Positions 1 to 7,394 of a DNA stretch of 64,000 nucleotides are shown here, piece by piece. The DNA is from Dysgonomonas sp. PF1-14 (GTDB taxonomy: Bacteria; Bacteroidota; Bacteroidia; Bacteroidales; Dysgonomonadaceae), in contig NZ_JARXWN010000012.1 of the NCBI RefSeq assembly GCF_029892965.1, forward strand, positions 1-64,000, written 5' to 3'. The translations under genes and the position numbers were made by a program. How positions within the stretch are numbered: position 1 is the first letter of the stretch; each line of letters begins with the position of its first letter. The notes below the pieces were generated by a model. That model had not been told where the DNA came from. It made no database searches and saw only the letters and a list, made by a program, of their open reading frames with translations.

Positions 1-109
1 TTAGTTAGTAATAAAATCCGGTCAAGATTTTTTAGTTTAGCTACGTCTTGCAAGGAGGCTTTTTTTGATGAACAAAGATGGCGAGTCTCTGTTATCAAAC
101 TATAATTTA

Positions 110-1645
110 TTATAACAATAACTTTAAATCCTCAAGTTCATATATCCTTGGAAGAACATGCCCTTTAATAACGACCAATGGTGTCCCTTTCAGTTTGATT
201 AGACGGCAATATTCCTGATGTTTCTCTAAAACAAAGTGAGCCTCGTCACTAACAATAACGTCCTCATTTGTCCGCTTATAATGAAACCAATGTTCCATCA
301 TTACGAAAGCTTTCTCCCATCCATCTTTTTGATATGTAGAGATTATTTTTAAAGCGGCATCCTTCCCTTTTTTATCTTTGTTGTCCAATGCTATAATCAG
401 ATTAATATTAAGATTATTGTCCATTGTTTTTACTTCTTCATGTAACTTAGCGCATATACCGCATGAAGGATTGGTTATTATCAATAAATTATTGGAAGAT
501 TCTATATTGTTGGACAATGGAGCAAAAGAAAAATAAGGTTGTACTTTTGAACTTTTATTTAATAATAGATTAAATAATTCTAAATCAGATAGTAATTCTA
601 TATTCTTATCATCTAATCTCTGTTTTCTTTTCTTTATAAACAGTAAATCCCTAAAGATTATCCAACAGAACAGACTAAATATAAAGCAAATAGCCAAACC
701 TGTAAAATCTAAAACAGATATATTTATTGTTTTGTAGTTTATGCTGCTAACAACGAGTTCCAAAACAATTATAAGATTAACAATCATACATAAGAGACAC
801 CATTTTTTAGCAATGAAACCTTGCCAGATAATGGAAAATATAGTAAATAAAAATGCTATTCCCGAGCATATAATATATATTGAAAGAGGAGAATCAGTCA
901 GAAATATCCCCCACAACAATGTAGAGAGAAAATAGATAAAAGATAATTCTCCGAATCCTATCCAATCGAAAAATTTTGAAACTTTGGAGTTTAATACACT
1001 GTTACAATCAACAGTTGTTCCTATCTGACAAAAGCGTTTTAATATATTTCGATTAAAATATGTTTTATAAATTATAATAGCAGACATTCCTACTCCTGAA
1101 ACTTTTATTACATAGATGAGAGTTTCATAAATATTGAATGTTTGATTATTAAATATGCCAATGGATAAAATAAGAATAAAGCATATAGTGCATAAAAGGA
1201 ATATATTTTCCTCTACCCAATTGATACATTGTTTAACAAAATACGTTATCCAATTTTCATTATATGTGTTCTCTCCTTTTTCACCTGCAATTACAATGCC
1301 TGTCCATATCCGGTTAAAAACATCACGGCTTATATCCAGATTACCGGATATTGGCGAATACACATTTATTTTTTCACCTATGTAATTAACAATTCCAATA
1401 GGATCTTTTTCAGTAGTAGTAAAAACAATAAATGGTGTTTCTATTTCTTCTAACTGTTCTGTTGTTAATTGGCAAACCAGATGTTCTACTCTAAGTCCGT
1501 CCAATGTATCACTAATGCCCCGTACACCATCCTTAAAGGGATGTTTGTTCAAACTGTCTTTTAATGTTTTAGCACTTACTCGAATTCCGATTTTATTCAA
1601 GTAATAGCATAGAGCCTTGTATGATTTATTACTACTGATTTCCAT
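110..1645 (-). CDS. C39-like / vitamin K epoxide reductase / thioredoxin fusion membrane protein
   Basis: A predicted inner-membrane thiol oxidation protein of about 511 residues with three parts. Residues 1-125 resemble a C39 peptidase domain, but I see no clear catalytic Cys-His pair, so it is probably degenerate. Residues 150-340 are a multi-helix VKOR domain with loop cysteines C206 and C214 and the active-site pair C283-L-L-C286. Residues 385-511 are a thioredoxin-like domain with C395-G-I-C398. In known VKOR-Trx fusions such cysteines relay electrons from substrate disulfides to quinone. The first ATG at 1645, with AAGG just upstream, is preferred over a TTG at 1669. It overlaps the small gene before it by 14 nt, so the two are probably coupled. 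Bacteroidota proteins of this architecture often accompany secreted-peptide loci; that role is inferred here. Confidence 0.85.
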   Translation of the reverse strand: MEISSNKSYKALCYYLNKIGIRVSAKTLKDSLNKHPFKDGVRGISDTLDGLRVEHLVCQLTTEQLEEIETPFIVFTTTEKDPIGIVNYIGEKINVYSPISGNLDISRDVFNRIWTGIVIAGEKGENTYNENWITYFVKQCINWVEENIFLLCTICFILILSIGIFNNQTFNIYETLIYVIKVSGVGMSAIIIYKTYFNRNILKRFCQIGTTVDCNSVLNSKVSKFFDWIGFGELSFIYFLSTLLWGIFLTDSPLSIYIICSGIAFLFTIFSIIWQGFIAKKWCLLCMIVNLIIVLELVVSSINYKTINISVLDFTGLAICFIFSLFCWIIFRDLLFIKKRKQRLDDKNIELLSDLELFNLLLNKSSKVQPYFSFAPLSNNIESSNNLLIITNPSCGICAKLHEEVKTMDNNLNINLIIALDNKDKKGKDAALKIISTYQKDGWEKAFVMMEHWFHYKRTNEDVIVSDEAHFVLEKHQEYCRLIKLKGTPLVVIKGHVLPRIYELEDLKLLL

Positions 1646-1868
1646 CACTACCTTTTGGATAACATTCAATTTCTATGTCATCAAACATGTGTCCATATGC
1701 TTGCATTATTTTCTCTTTGGCTTCTTCTGCACTTCGAGCATATGCATCACCTTCAGAAACAACACCATCAATAATTATTTTACATTGAAAAGGTGCAGGA
1801 GATAATGCTTGTACAGTAATATTCAGATCTACCTTGTTAAGTATATTTTCTTCTTTCATTTTATTCAT
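1632..1868 (-). CDS. Small protein upstream of the VKOR fusion
   Basis: A 78-residue protein of unknown function. It has two cysteines and a charged, helix-prone C-terminal half. There is no signal peptide, membrane segment or double-glycine leader motif that I can defend. Its end overlaps the start of the VKOR fusion gene by 14 nt, so the two are almost certainly one transcript and perhaps one functional unit. It could be a substrate or precursor peptide for the downstream disulfide-forming protein, or an unrelated cytosolic partner. The start at 1868 is the first ATG; MKEEN (four codons in) is an alternative. Confidence 0.6.
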   Translation of the reverse strand: MNKMKEENILNKVDLNITVQALSPAPFQCKIIIDGVVSEGDAYARSAEEAKEKIMQAYGHMFDDIEIECYPKGSDGNQ

Positions 1869-2426
1869 TGGTTCTTCTTCTCTAAAAAATTATTACTATA
1901 ATTTTTATACCTTTATTTAGTAGTTAGTTAGCCAGGATAGTTATATAATTCATTCGTCTTTACCTAATTGGGAAATTCTTTTAAGCAAGAAATACAGAGG
2001 TCTATCAAAATATTTCAAAACAACAGTAAAAGTACATAATGTTCGATCTGGGATATATAACTGTTCTCAAAATGATACACCTATTTTAATACCCTAACCT
2101 TTAAAAATCTCTTAATATTCTAGCAAATTCAATTATATCTTAACATTTTCTAGCTAGGATATTTACTATTCTATAATTAGTTCACAATATTTCCGATAGA
2201 ACCAGATAGACAAAACAAATATATCGTTAAAATTAGTATTTATTTACTTAAATTTAATATGACAAAATATGTTATAAAACATGTACATATTCATCAACCA
2301 AACAGCATATTTATAATATAAAGTGTTAATCGTTAGTTGTTCTGTAGTTATTAGATTAACACTTTCCTTTTAGCAATTTAGAATTGGTCTAGATTATTAA
2401 TACCCTTTCATTATAAAGATTTATTC
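1869..2426. other. AT-rich gap, nothing recognised
   Basis: About 560 bases between the small VKOR partner gene and the relaxase. It is very AT-rich with runs of A and T and no open frame of note on either strand. It must carry the promoter of the leftward two-gene unit, but I could not single out a convincing TAnnTTTG box. No tRNA or strong GC hairpin is visible. Confidence 0.5.
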
Positions 2427-3659
2427 TTACAATCTTTGTCCTTTATTCTTTTTCAGATTTCGATTATTATTCTGTTTTTTGTTAATCTTTTTTTCTAATT
2501 CCTGCGCCTTTGGGATTCTCGGATCACTCCAGTTTTCCTGATATTCTGTGTCAGATTTATTACTTTTCCAGAGGTACGGATACGCAAAAGTTCCGATACC
2601 ATACCATTTGACTTTAGCTTTGGTTATATATCCTTTTTCTATTAGGATTTTATCCCTGATACGCATTTCATACTTACCGAATTTGACAAATTCATCGGGA
2701 TTCTTGTTGCTAAAAAAGACTTTATTCTTCTCATCATTCAAAAAAACGTATAACGAGAATGGCCCGCTTCCATCTTTTGTCTTCATATTTTCCAGATAGA
2801 TATAACCGCCTTCTTTTAAAGTCTGCCATTGCTCTGTTGTCAATTCGACTCCACCAATAGATCGATTTTTCGCTTTGTTTTCCGTTTGCTGTTGTATTTT
2901 TGAATGTTCTTTTTCTACCTGTTCCTGCTGTGCTTTAATATTCTTTTCAAACTCTTTTTTGAGATTTTCGAAGCTGAATTTCTTGTCAATTTGTGAACCT
3001 TTGAACGCAATACCATCGTGCCGGAACGACACACCTCCTATTTCCTTGGCTGTCCGTTTCCATTTATATTCAATCTCTATTCCGAACTTTTTCAGAGCAA
3101 AGCGCAGATCTGCCGGATTCTTACAAGTGGGTAAAACCGACTTTATCGCATCGTGGATATAGTATTTTACCTTGTCGGGGTTATCTAATTTTTCTCGTTT
3201 GACTTTGTCTTTTCCCTTACCGTAAGTCAGGTTGTATTTGTCCTTTAATTTCTTACAAACTTTGACATTTCGCTTGTAATCGTTATTGACGGAGATCAGT
3301 TTCAGGTCGTTATCGATACGGTTGTAGACAATATGCAGGTGGGGATTGTCGGTATTATCGTGCCTGACAATGATATATTGGGTGTTTTTAATCCCCATTT
3401 CCTGCATATATTCTTTGGCCAATTGGATCATGAAATTATTAGTCAGCCTGTGGCTGTCTTCGGGAGAAAAGGCAATCGGGATATGCCCGACAGGCTGCTT
3501 TATTTCTTTCCTGCCGGAACGTTGCATGGCAAAACTGCGGATGATATCCTGCTTCGTTTCCGCCCAAACACCATCTGCTTCGAGTAGGGTCGCTCCCTCA
3601 TACATGACATAGGATACACAACCTTTGAACGATTTTCCCTTGATATTCTTAGCGATCAT
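2427..3659 (-). CDS. Relaxase / mobilization nuclease
   Basis: A 410-residue relaxase of the Relaxase/MobA-VirD2-type nuclease family, which nicks one strand at oriT and pilots the DNA during conjugal transfer. The N-terminal domain (about residues 1-160) carries the three-histidine metal site: H100, then P106-H107-L-H109. The N-terminal block 'AKNIKGKSFKG' is typical of Bacteroides mobilization proteins. The C-terminal half is Lys/Glu-rich and less conserved. The start overlaps the end of the MobC-like gene by 11 nt, the usual MobC-relaxase order. Neighbouring integrases make this a mobilizable or integrative element. No coupling protein is seen in this part of the window. Confidence 0.9.
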   Translation of the reverse strand: MIAKNIKGKSFKGCVSYVMYEGATLLEADGVWAETKQDIIRSFAMQRSGRKEIKQPVGHIPIAFSPEDSHRLTNNFMIQLAKEYMQEMGIKNTQYIIVRHDNTDNPHLHIVYNRIDNDLKLISVNNDYKRNVKVCKKLKDKYNLTYGKGKDKVKREKLDNPDKVKYYIHDAIKSVLPTCKNPADLRFALKKFGIEIEYKWKRTAKEIGGVSFRHDGIAFKGSQIDKKFSFENLKKEFEKNIKAQQEQVEKEHSKIQQQTENKAKNRSIGGVELTTEQWQTLKEGGYIYLENMKTKDGSGPFSLYVFLNDEKNKVFFSNKNPDEFVKFGKYEMRIRDKILIEKGYITKAKVKWYGIGTFAYPYLWKSNKSDTEYQENWSDPRIPKAQELEKKINKKQNNNRNLKKNKGQRL

Positions 3660-4005
3660 ACAACAGTTTTTTGATTTGGTTCATCATAATAATAAGCTCC
3701 ACGGCCGTATTGGGTAGTCCGGATTTATTCGCTTGCTTAGCTATCTGGTTGAGGTTATTCGCCATGCCCGACAGCTTGCGTATCAGGTCGAGTTCTTCCA
3801 AGGTGAAGCGGGATTTAACCTTTCCTTTCAATGTCATTTCCCGTGCGTATTGAGTAGGTTTCATTCCTAACTTGGCTGCTTTTTCTTTCACCGAATTAAA
3901 ATCATCTTCGGTCAATTTCAGATTGATTGGAATAGTTAGTTTCTTCTCTCCTTTACTTGGACGACCTGTTTTTCTGCCATTCTTCTCTTTATTTTCCATA
4001 ACCAT
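3649..4005 (-). CDS. mobC: MobC-like relaxosome accessory protein
   Basis: A 118-residue plasmid-mobilization relaxosome protein. The start is basic (K/R-rich, 'GRPSKGEKK'). A ribbon-helix-helix-like stretch follows ('IPINLKLTEDDFNSV'), and then the characteristic MobC C-terminal segment with 'LSGMANNLNQIAKQAN'. Such proteins bind oriT and help the relaxase nick it. The gene ends 11 nt inside the relaxase gene, so the two are translationally coupled. The region just upstream (4006-4627) is therefore the best place to look for oriT. The start is ATG at 4005; MENKE two codons later is an equal alternative. Confidence 0.85.
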   Translation of the reverse strand: MVMENKEKNGRKTGRPSKGEKKLTIPINLKLTEDDFNSVKEKAAKLGMKPTQYAREMTLKGKVKSRFTLEELDLIRKLSGMANNLNQIAKQANKSGLPNTAVELIIMMNQIKKLLYDR

Positions 4006-4627
4006 TTTGTTTTAGGTTTGGAAAATCCGAGTGTATTCCGAGACTCGGGCGAGCCGTAACGGAGTCAACCAACGGGAGATGAAGTGCAGGATCGCTACAC
4101 AGCTCCATCAGTCATGCGACCATCGGGAGCAGGCTGTATGGTGCTGAGCCCCCTGCAAGGGCAAGGTATTTTCGGGAGTAATTCAAAAGGATGCGCAGCG
4201 ACTTTTGGGTTACCCGAAAGATTACCTTGCTCCTTTGACGACGAGAAAAAAAGAAAGAGGCGGCAGCTTCTTTGTTTTTTGATAGGGCGGCAACGTTTAC
4301 ACACCGGGGTGTGCATAATACCGGAAAATGGGAATCAAGCAATACCATCCGTGTATTGCCGTTTGCTCTTCAAGGGTAGGTAGAGCAGTTAGGTTGAATG
4401 GGTTTAATAAATATTCTCATTTTACTATATATTTAAGGGCATACAACATGGATACAGGCACAAATATATATTATAATTATTGTAGTTATATCATTGATAA
4501 TTTGATAGGTATAACTTTGCTTTACCTTACATTTATTTGCCACACATATTGCCAATCCAACTAACTTTAGCTACTTCTGTTAGTAATATGGGTAATATCA
4601 CTCATGATTTTTTAGTATCTTTGAAAT
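4006..4627. other. Probable oriT and control region of the mobilization genes
   Basis: A 620-base gap between divergent mobC and the gene at 4628. The first 400 bases are clearly GC-richer than the surroundings. They contain inverted repeats, for example CCGAGT/ACTCGG at about 4027-4048 and a CCGG-flanked segment near 4303-4323. A 99-codon open frame on the + strand (4084-4383) has protein-unlike composition, and I treat it as conserved DNA rather than a gene. Position upstream of mobC/relaxase is where oriT sits in related Bacteroides elements, but no nick site could be read. Confidence 0.45.
4616..4623 (+). promoter_or_regulatory. -7 box TATCTTTG directly before the start codon at 4628
   Basis: A perfect Bacteroidetes -7 element (TAnnTTTG) ends only four bases before the ATG at 4628. 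If used, the transcript would begin at or within a base or two of the start codon and be essentially leaderless. Confidence 0.5.
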
Positions 4628-5620
4628 ATGTACCAGTCTAATGATGAACATATTCAGGAAGATGTAGCCAAGTTACAGTTTAGGGATGTTGGACAGTGTA
4701 TTGACCGTTTTTCTCAGGTAAACTATCAAACGGCTTTATCAGTAAACACCAATGCAAAACCCACATCAGAAGATATTGCTCTTTTAAGAAGCAAGATACT
4801 GGATATTATCCGTAATAATCCTCCTTTGAAAAGTGTACAACGATATATGTACGATGGTAGAGAAGACTATCTCTGGTATAGTGATTTCTACGATGATATT
4901 ACCAAGGAGGTTTATCATAAGTACAGGACATTTACAAAACCTCAAAATGAAATAACTCCTGCTAACTATGCTGAAGAGTTAGCTAAAATAGATTTACCTT
5001 ATTTCAGGGAACTGGTAGACCTTATCAGCCTCGAACGCCTGTTGGCAAATTATCCCAATAAAGAAGCCAAGCCAAAAGAAAAAATTGAAGTAAGTAGACC
5101 TATCGATACACCCAAAGTAGACAAACAAGAAATCTCCATTGAAGAACAAGTTGTAACTGAAAATGCCAAATCGAAATCTACTACTAAAAACAAACAACAG
5201 TTCAAGAAACGTTCCTATGAGCCCAAACTGAATAACGAACAATACAAGCTACTGGCAGAATATATTGAAAAGATACGCCTGTTTCGCCGTCCCGTCAAAG
5301 CGGCACAACTCAGAAAACTCTTGTCGGGCAAACTTCCCGAAGCCTTACAGGTAACCAACCAAAAATCATTGGTCTACCTTTTTGACGAACTTTCCGCCAA
5401 AGGCTATATCAAAGGTACATGGATGTCAGTTGCCGCAGGCAACAAAGACTTTATCTCTTTCCGCAGCGAAGGCAATATACGTCGCTACGGTAGCGAAATA
5501 CACTATATCCCCATCGGGCAAATGATGAATGACCGCAAACGCAGCAAGCGGGAGTTTGTTCAGGGACTCGATGATATAGACGAACTAATCGAGCTGATAG
5601 AGGAAAACCGGGAAGAATAG
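4628..5620 (+). CDS. Hypothetical mobile-element protein
   Basis: A 330-residue protein I cannot assign to a named family. The N-terminal half (1-150) is acidic and helical. A Lys/Glu-rich linker (about 150-200) leads to a conserved-looking C-terminal domain (about 205-300: 'LFRRPVKAAQLRKLLSG', 'LVYLFDELSAKGYIKGTWM') whose pattern suggests a helical DNA-binding or replication-accessory fold. It is divergent from the mobilization pair and co-directional with the small regulators that follow. Such proteins recur beside Bacteroides integrases, so a role in excision or transfer control is possible but not shown. The start is set by the first ATG after the TATCTTTG box. Confidence 0.75.
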   Translation: MYQSNDEHIQEDVAKLQFRDVGQCIDRFSQVNYQTALSVNTNAKPTSEDIALLRSKILDIIRNNPPLKSVQRYMYDGREDYLWYSDFYDDITKEVYHKYRTFTKPQNEITPANYAEELAKIDLPYFRELVDLISLERLLANYPNKEAKPKEKIEVSRPIDTPKVDKQEISIEEQVVTENAKSKSTTKNKQQFKKRSYEPKLNNEQYKLLAEYIEKIRLFRRPVKAAQLRKLLSGKLPEALQVTNQKSLVYLFDELSAKGYIKGTWMSVAAGNKDFISFRSEGNIRRYGSEIHYIPIGQMMNDRKRSKREFVQGLDDIDELIELIEENREE

Positions 5621-6026
5621 TTAAAAAAGCATAAGTAGCCAGTTTTGCATGTATCATCAATAAATATTGCCTCCTTTCCCAAATGCCCTATTGCGCACTG
5701 TCTATCAATACATTAATAATTAGGCATCTCCAAGCCCTTACTAGCTGACTTCCCAACTCTTTACACCTTCCTCAAAATATACATACTGATAATCAACACT
5801 ATATAACTCGAACCTGTTAGCTAATGCTGTTATGTTAACAGGGCAGGTATCGGAGAGCAGGTAACTTTGCTCCTGATTCCGGAACGGGAGTATATAACCT
5901 TGTAGGCTTCTTATCCTCCGGAAGATGTATGAGTATGGGCAGAGCCAACCGCATCAGGGATGTTTGAACAGAGGTATTAGTAATTATCAGTAAAAATTAT
6001 CGTATAAACATTTAAAACAAATTCTT
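5621..6026. other. Leader region of the small regulator operon
   Basis: About 400 bases. The first 190 are AT-rich and unremarkable. From about 5836 to 5970 the sequence becomes GC-richer with several short complementary blocks (GAGC/GCTC around 5852-5873, TCCGGA-type blocks near 5877 and 5916). It also contains a tiny ATG frame at about 5928. It looks like a structured 5' leader for the gene at 6027, but I recognise no known riboswitch. Confidence 0.35.
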
Positions 6027-6413
6027 ATGAGTGAAAATTTAGAAAAGAGCAAACCGGAAAACGAAAAACCGGATGTATCCGAATTTTTAGAAGACAGCAC
6101 ATGAACTCCTGCATCCGCAAAGGTAAAATCTTCACGTAAGAAAGATGAGGAAGAATATACCAAGCGGTTCTTGGGCATTAATAAGGTAAAAGACTATACG
6201 CCGGTATATATCGATGTACGGATGAAAGAGAAGCTGCAAACCCTTGTTGCCTCGCTCCAACATATCGTACCGGAGATAACACCGACCATCCTGCTGTCCA
6301 ATATCCTTGCCGACCACCTGTCGGTAAACCGTGAACTGATAACCCGTGCTGCCAATGAAGGCTTGAAACGTTCTTTAGCCAGCACATTTAACGAAAAAGA
6401 TTTAAAAGACTAA
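6027..6413 (+). pseudogene. DUF3408-like element protein interrupted by in-frame TGA
   Basis: The frame from ATG 6027 to TAA 6411-6413 encodes a 127-residue protein typical of small Bacteroides conjugative-element proteins (DUF3408-like; name from pattern only), with a TGA at 6102-6104 after codon 25. Upstream of the TGA is an acidic, Lys-rich tail. Downstream is the conserved part ('KDYTPVYIDVRMKEKLQTL', then 'NILADHLSVNRELI'), which looks intact and under selection. The interruption lies in the poorly conserved linker, so restart downstream is conceivable, but no good ATG precedes the conserved core until 'MKEKLQ'. It is either a pseudogene, a sequencing error or a recoded codon. The next gene shows the same problem. 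Confidence 0.7.
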
Positions 6414-6417
6414 GATT

Positions 6418-6708
6418 ATGGAAATTGTTTGTATTGATGCATCAGCGTGGGAATTGCTGAAAAGGCAAATCGGCCGATTAACATTTGAAGTAAAGGCTTT
6501 GAGAGAGTTGTATTGCTCCAATCCCCGTGACGGCTGACTGGATTCGGCAGATGTCTGCCGGGCGTTGGGCATATCCAAACGAACGCTGCAAACTTGGCGC
6601 AACAACGGGAAGATACCTTATGCTATGCTGGGTGGTAAAGTCTATTTCAAAGAATCGGATATCAACGGGCTGCTTCAGGCAGGCATGAAACAAAAGCAGA
6701 ATGGATAA
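6418..6708 (+). pseudogene. Helix-turn-helix (excisionase-like) gene interrupted by in-frame TGA
   Basis: The frame from ATG 6418 to TAA 6706-6708 gives a 96-residue HTH_17/excisionase-type protein with one TGA at 6535-6537 (codon 40). The wing-helix core follows ('ADVCRALGISKRTLQTWR', then 'IPYAMLGGKVYF'). The paralogous next gene has Tyr at the aligned position, and this family commonly has an aromatic residue there, so TGA most likely replaces TGG (Trp). Apart from that base the reading frame is perfect. Its stop overlaps the start of the next gene by several bases, showing an operon. Confidence 0.75.
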
Positions 6709-7000
6709 GTTTATCAATTATGAGTCCGATGAGTTCAAAGAGCTCAGCCGGCAGATAGAACAAGCCCTCTGCGATGTACAGGATGTTCGTGAGAAACATC
6801 GTCCAACATTGGCAGACGATTGTTACCTGAGTGGAGAGCAGGTGATGGAGTATCTCCATATCTCGCCCCGTACGCTTCAAAGCCTGCGTGATAAGCGGAT
6901 AATCTGTTATACGACTGTCGGAGGCAAGATACTCTATCCCGAAAAAGAGTTGGAGGATGTATTGCATCGGAACTATCGTTCTCCCGAACTGCCTTTTTAA
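6701..7000 (+). CDS. Helix-turn-helix excisionase-like protein
   Basis: A 99-residue DNA-binding protein. The N-terminal helix is acidic. Residues 40-90 form a MerR/excisionase-type winged helix ('SGEQVMEYLHISPRTLQSLRDKR', then 'CYTTVGGKILYPEKELEDVL'). It is a paralog of the interrupted gene just before it, which it overlaps by 8 nt. Pairs of such proteins next to a tyrosine recombinase in Bacteroides elements usually act as directionality factors or transcription regulators of excision. With its partner broken, this one may be the only working copy. Confidence 0.85.
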   Translation: MDKFINYESDEFKELSRQIEQALCDVQDVREKHRPTLADDCYLSGEQVMEYLHISPRTLQSLRDKRIICYTTVGGKILYPEKELEDVLHRNYRSPELPF

Positions 7001-7394
7001 TTATCTAACGGTGGACAAATAAGATGAAAACCGATAGGAATAGGAAAAGTAAAATGTATATGCAGAATCTAAGGGGAGGGAGTTGAAGTTGCCCACATTC
7101 TAAATCAAAAAACAAGCATTCCTGATGTTAATCAGGGGATGCTTGTTTTGTTTTTGATGCTATGCGTCATCGTCGGGGTGAGTCGTTTCGTTGCAGGGGA
7201 TTTTCTCCCTTTGTTTCGCAGGTCGGGTGAACGGACAAGTCTCAGAGCGAGAATACAACCCGGTAGGGTGGAGATTCGAAGATCAGACCCGTAGGGCTCC
7301 GGACTTGACTGCTTCATCCCCTGCGGAACGACCTTTCGCCTGCTACGGAAACGACTCGCTCCGACCTGTTTAATTTTACTCCATTTATTAAATC
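7001..7394. other. Gap with a terminator and a GC-rich folded block
   Basis: After the regulator operon comes a bidirectional hairpin (listed separately), then about 200 bases (7160-7375) of unusually GC-rich sequence. This block has long-range complementarity: GTCGTTTCGTTGCAGGGGAT near 7170-7202 pairs imperfectly with ATCCCCTGCGGAACGAC near 7316-7333, and GAGTCGTTTCG with CGGAAACGACTC near 7345-7358. There is no credible protein. It may be a structured RNA, an element boundary, or a remnant of other foreign DNA. Confidence 0.4.
7111..7147. terminator. Bidirectional hairpin after the HTH operon
   Basis: AACAAGCAT-CCTGAT, a short loop, then ATCAGG-ATGCTTGTT followed by TTTG on one side and preceded by AAAA on the other. 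It can stop transcription of the HTH operon. Confidence 0.75.

Noticed and set aside
1-98. Open frame on the minus strand running off the left edge, starting with TTG at 98
   Set aside because: It has no ATG and only about 32 codons visible, with no recognisable motif. A following gene of the VKOR unit is possible but cannot be supported.
4084-4383. 99-codon frame in the putative oriT region
   Set aside because: Composition is unlike a protein, it overlaps open frames on the other strand, and the DNA is better explained as oriT.
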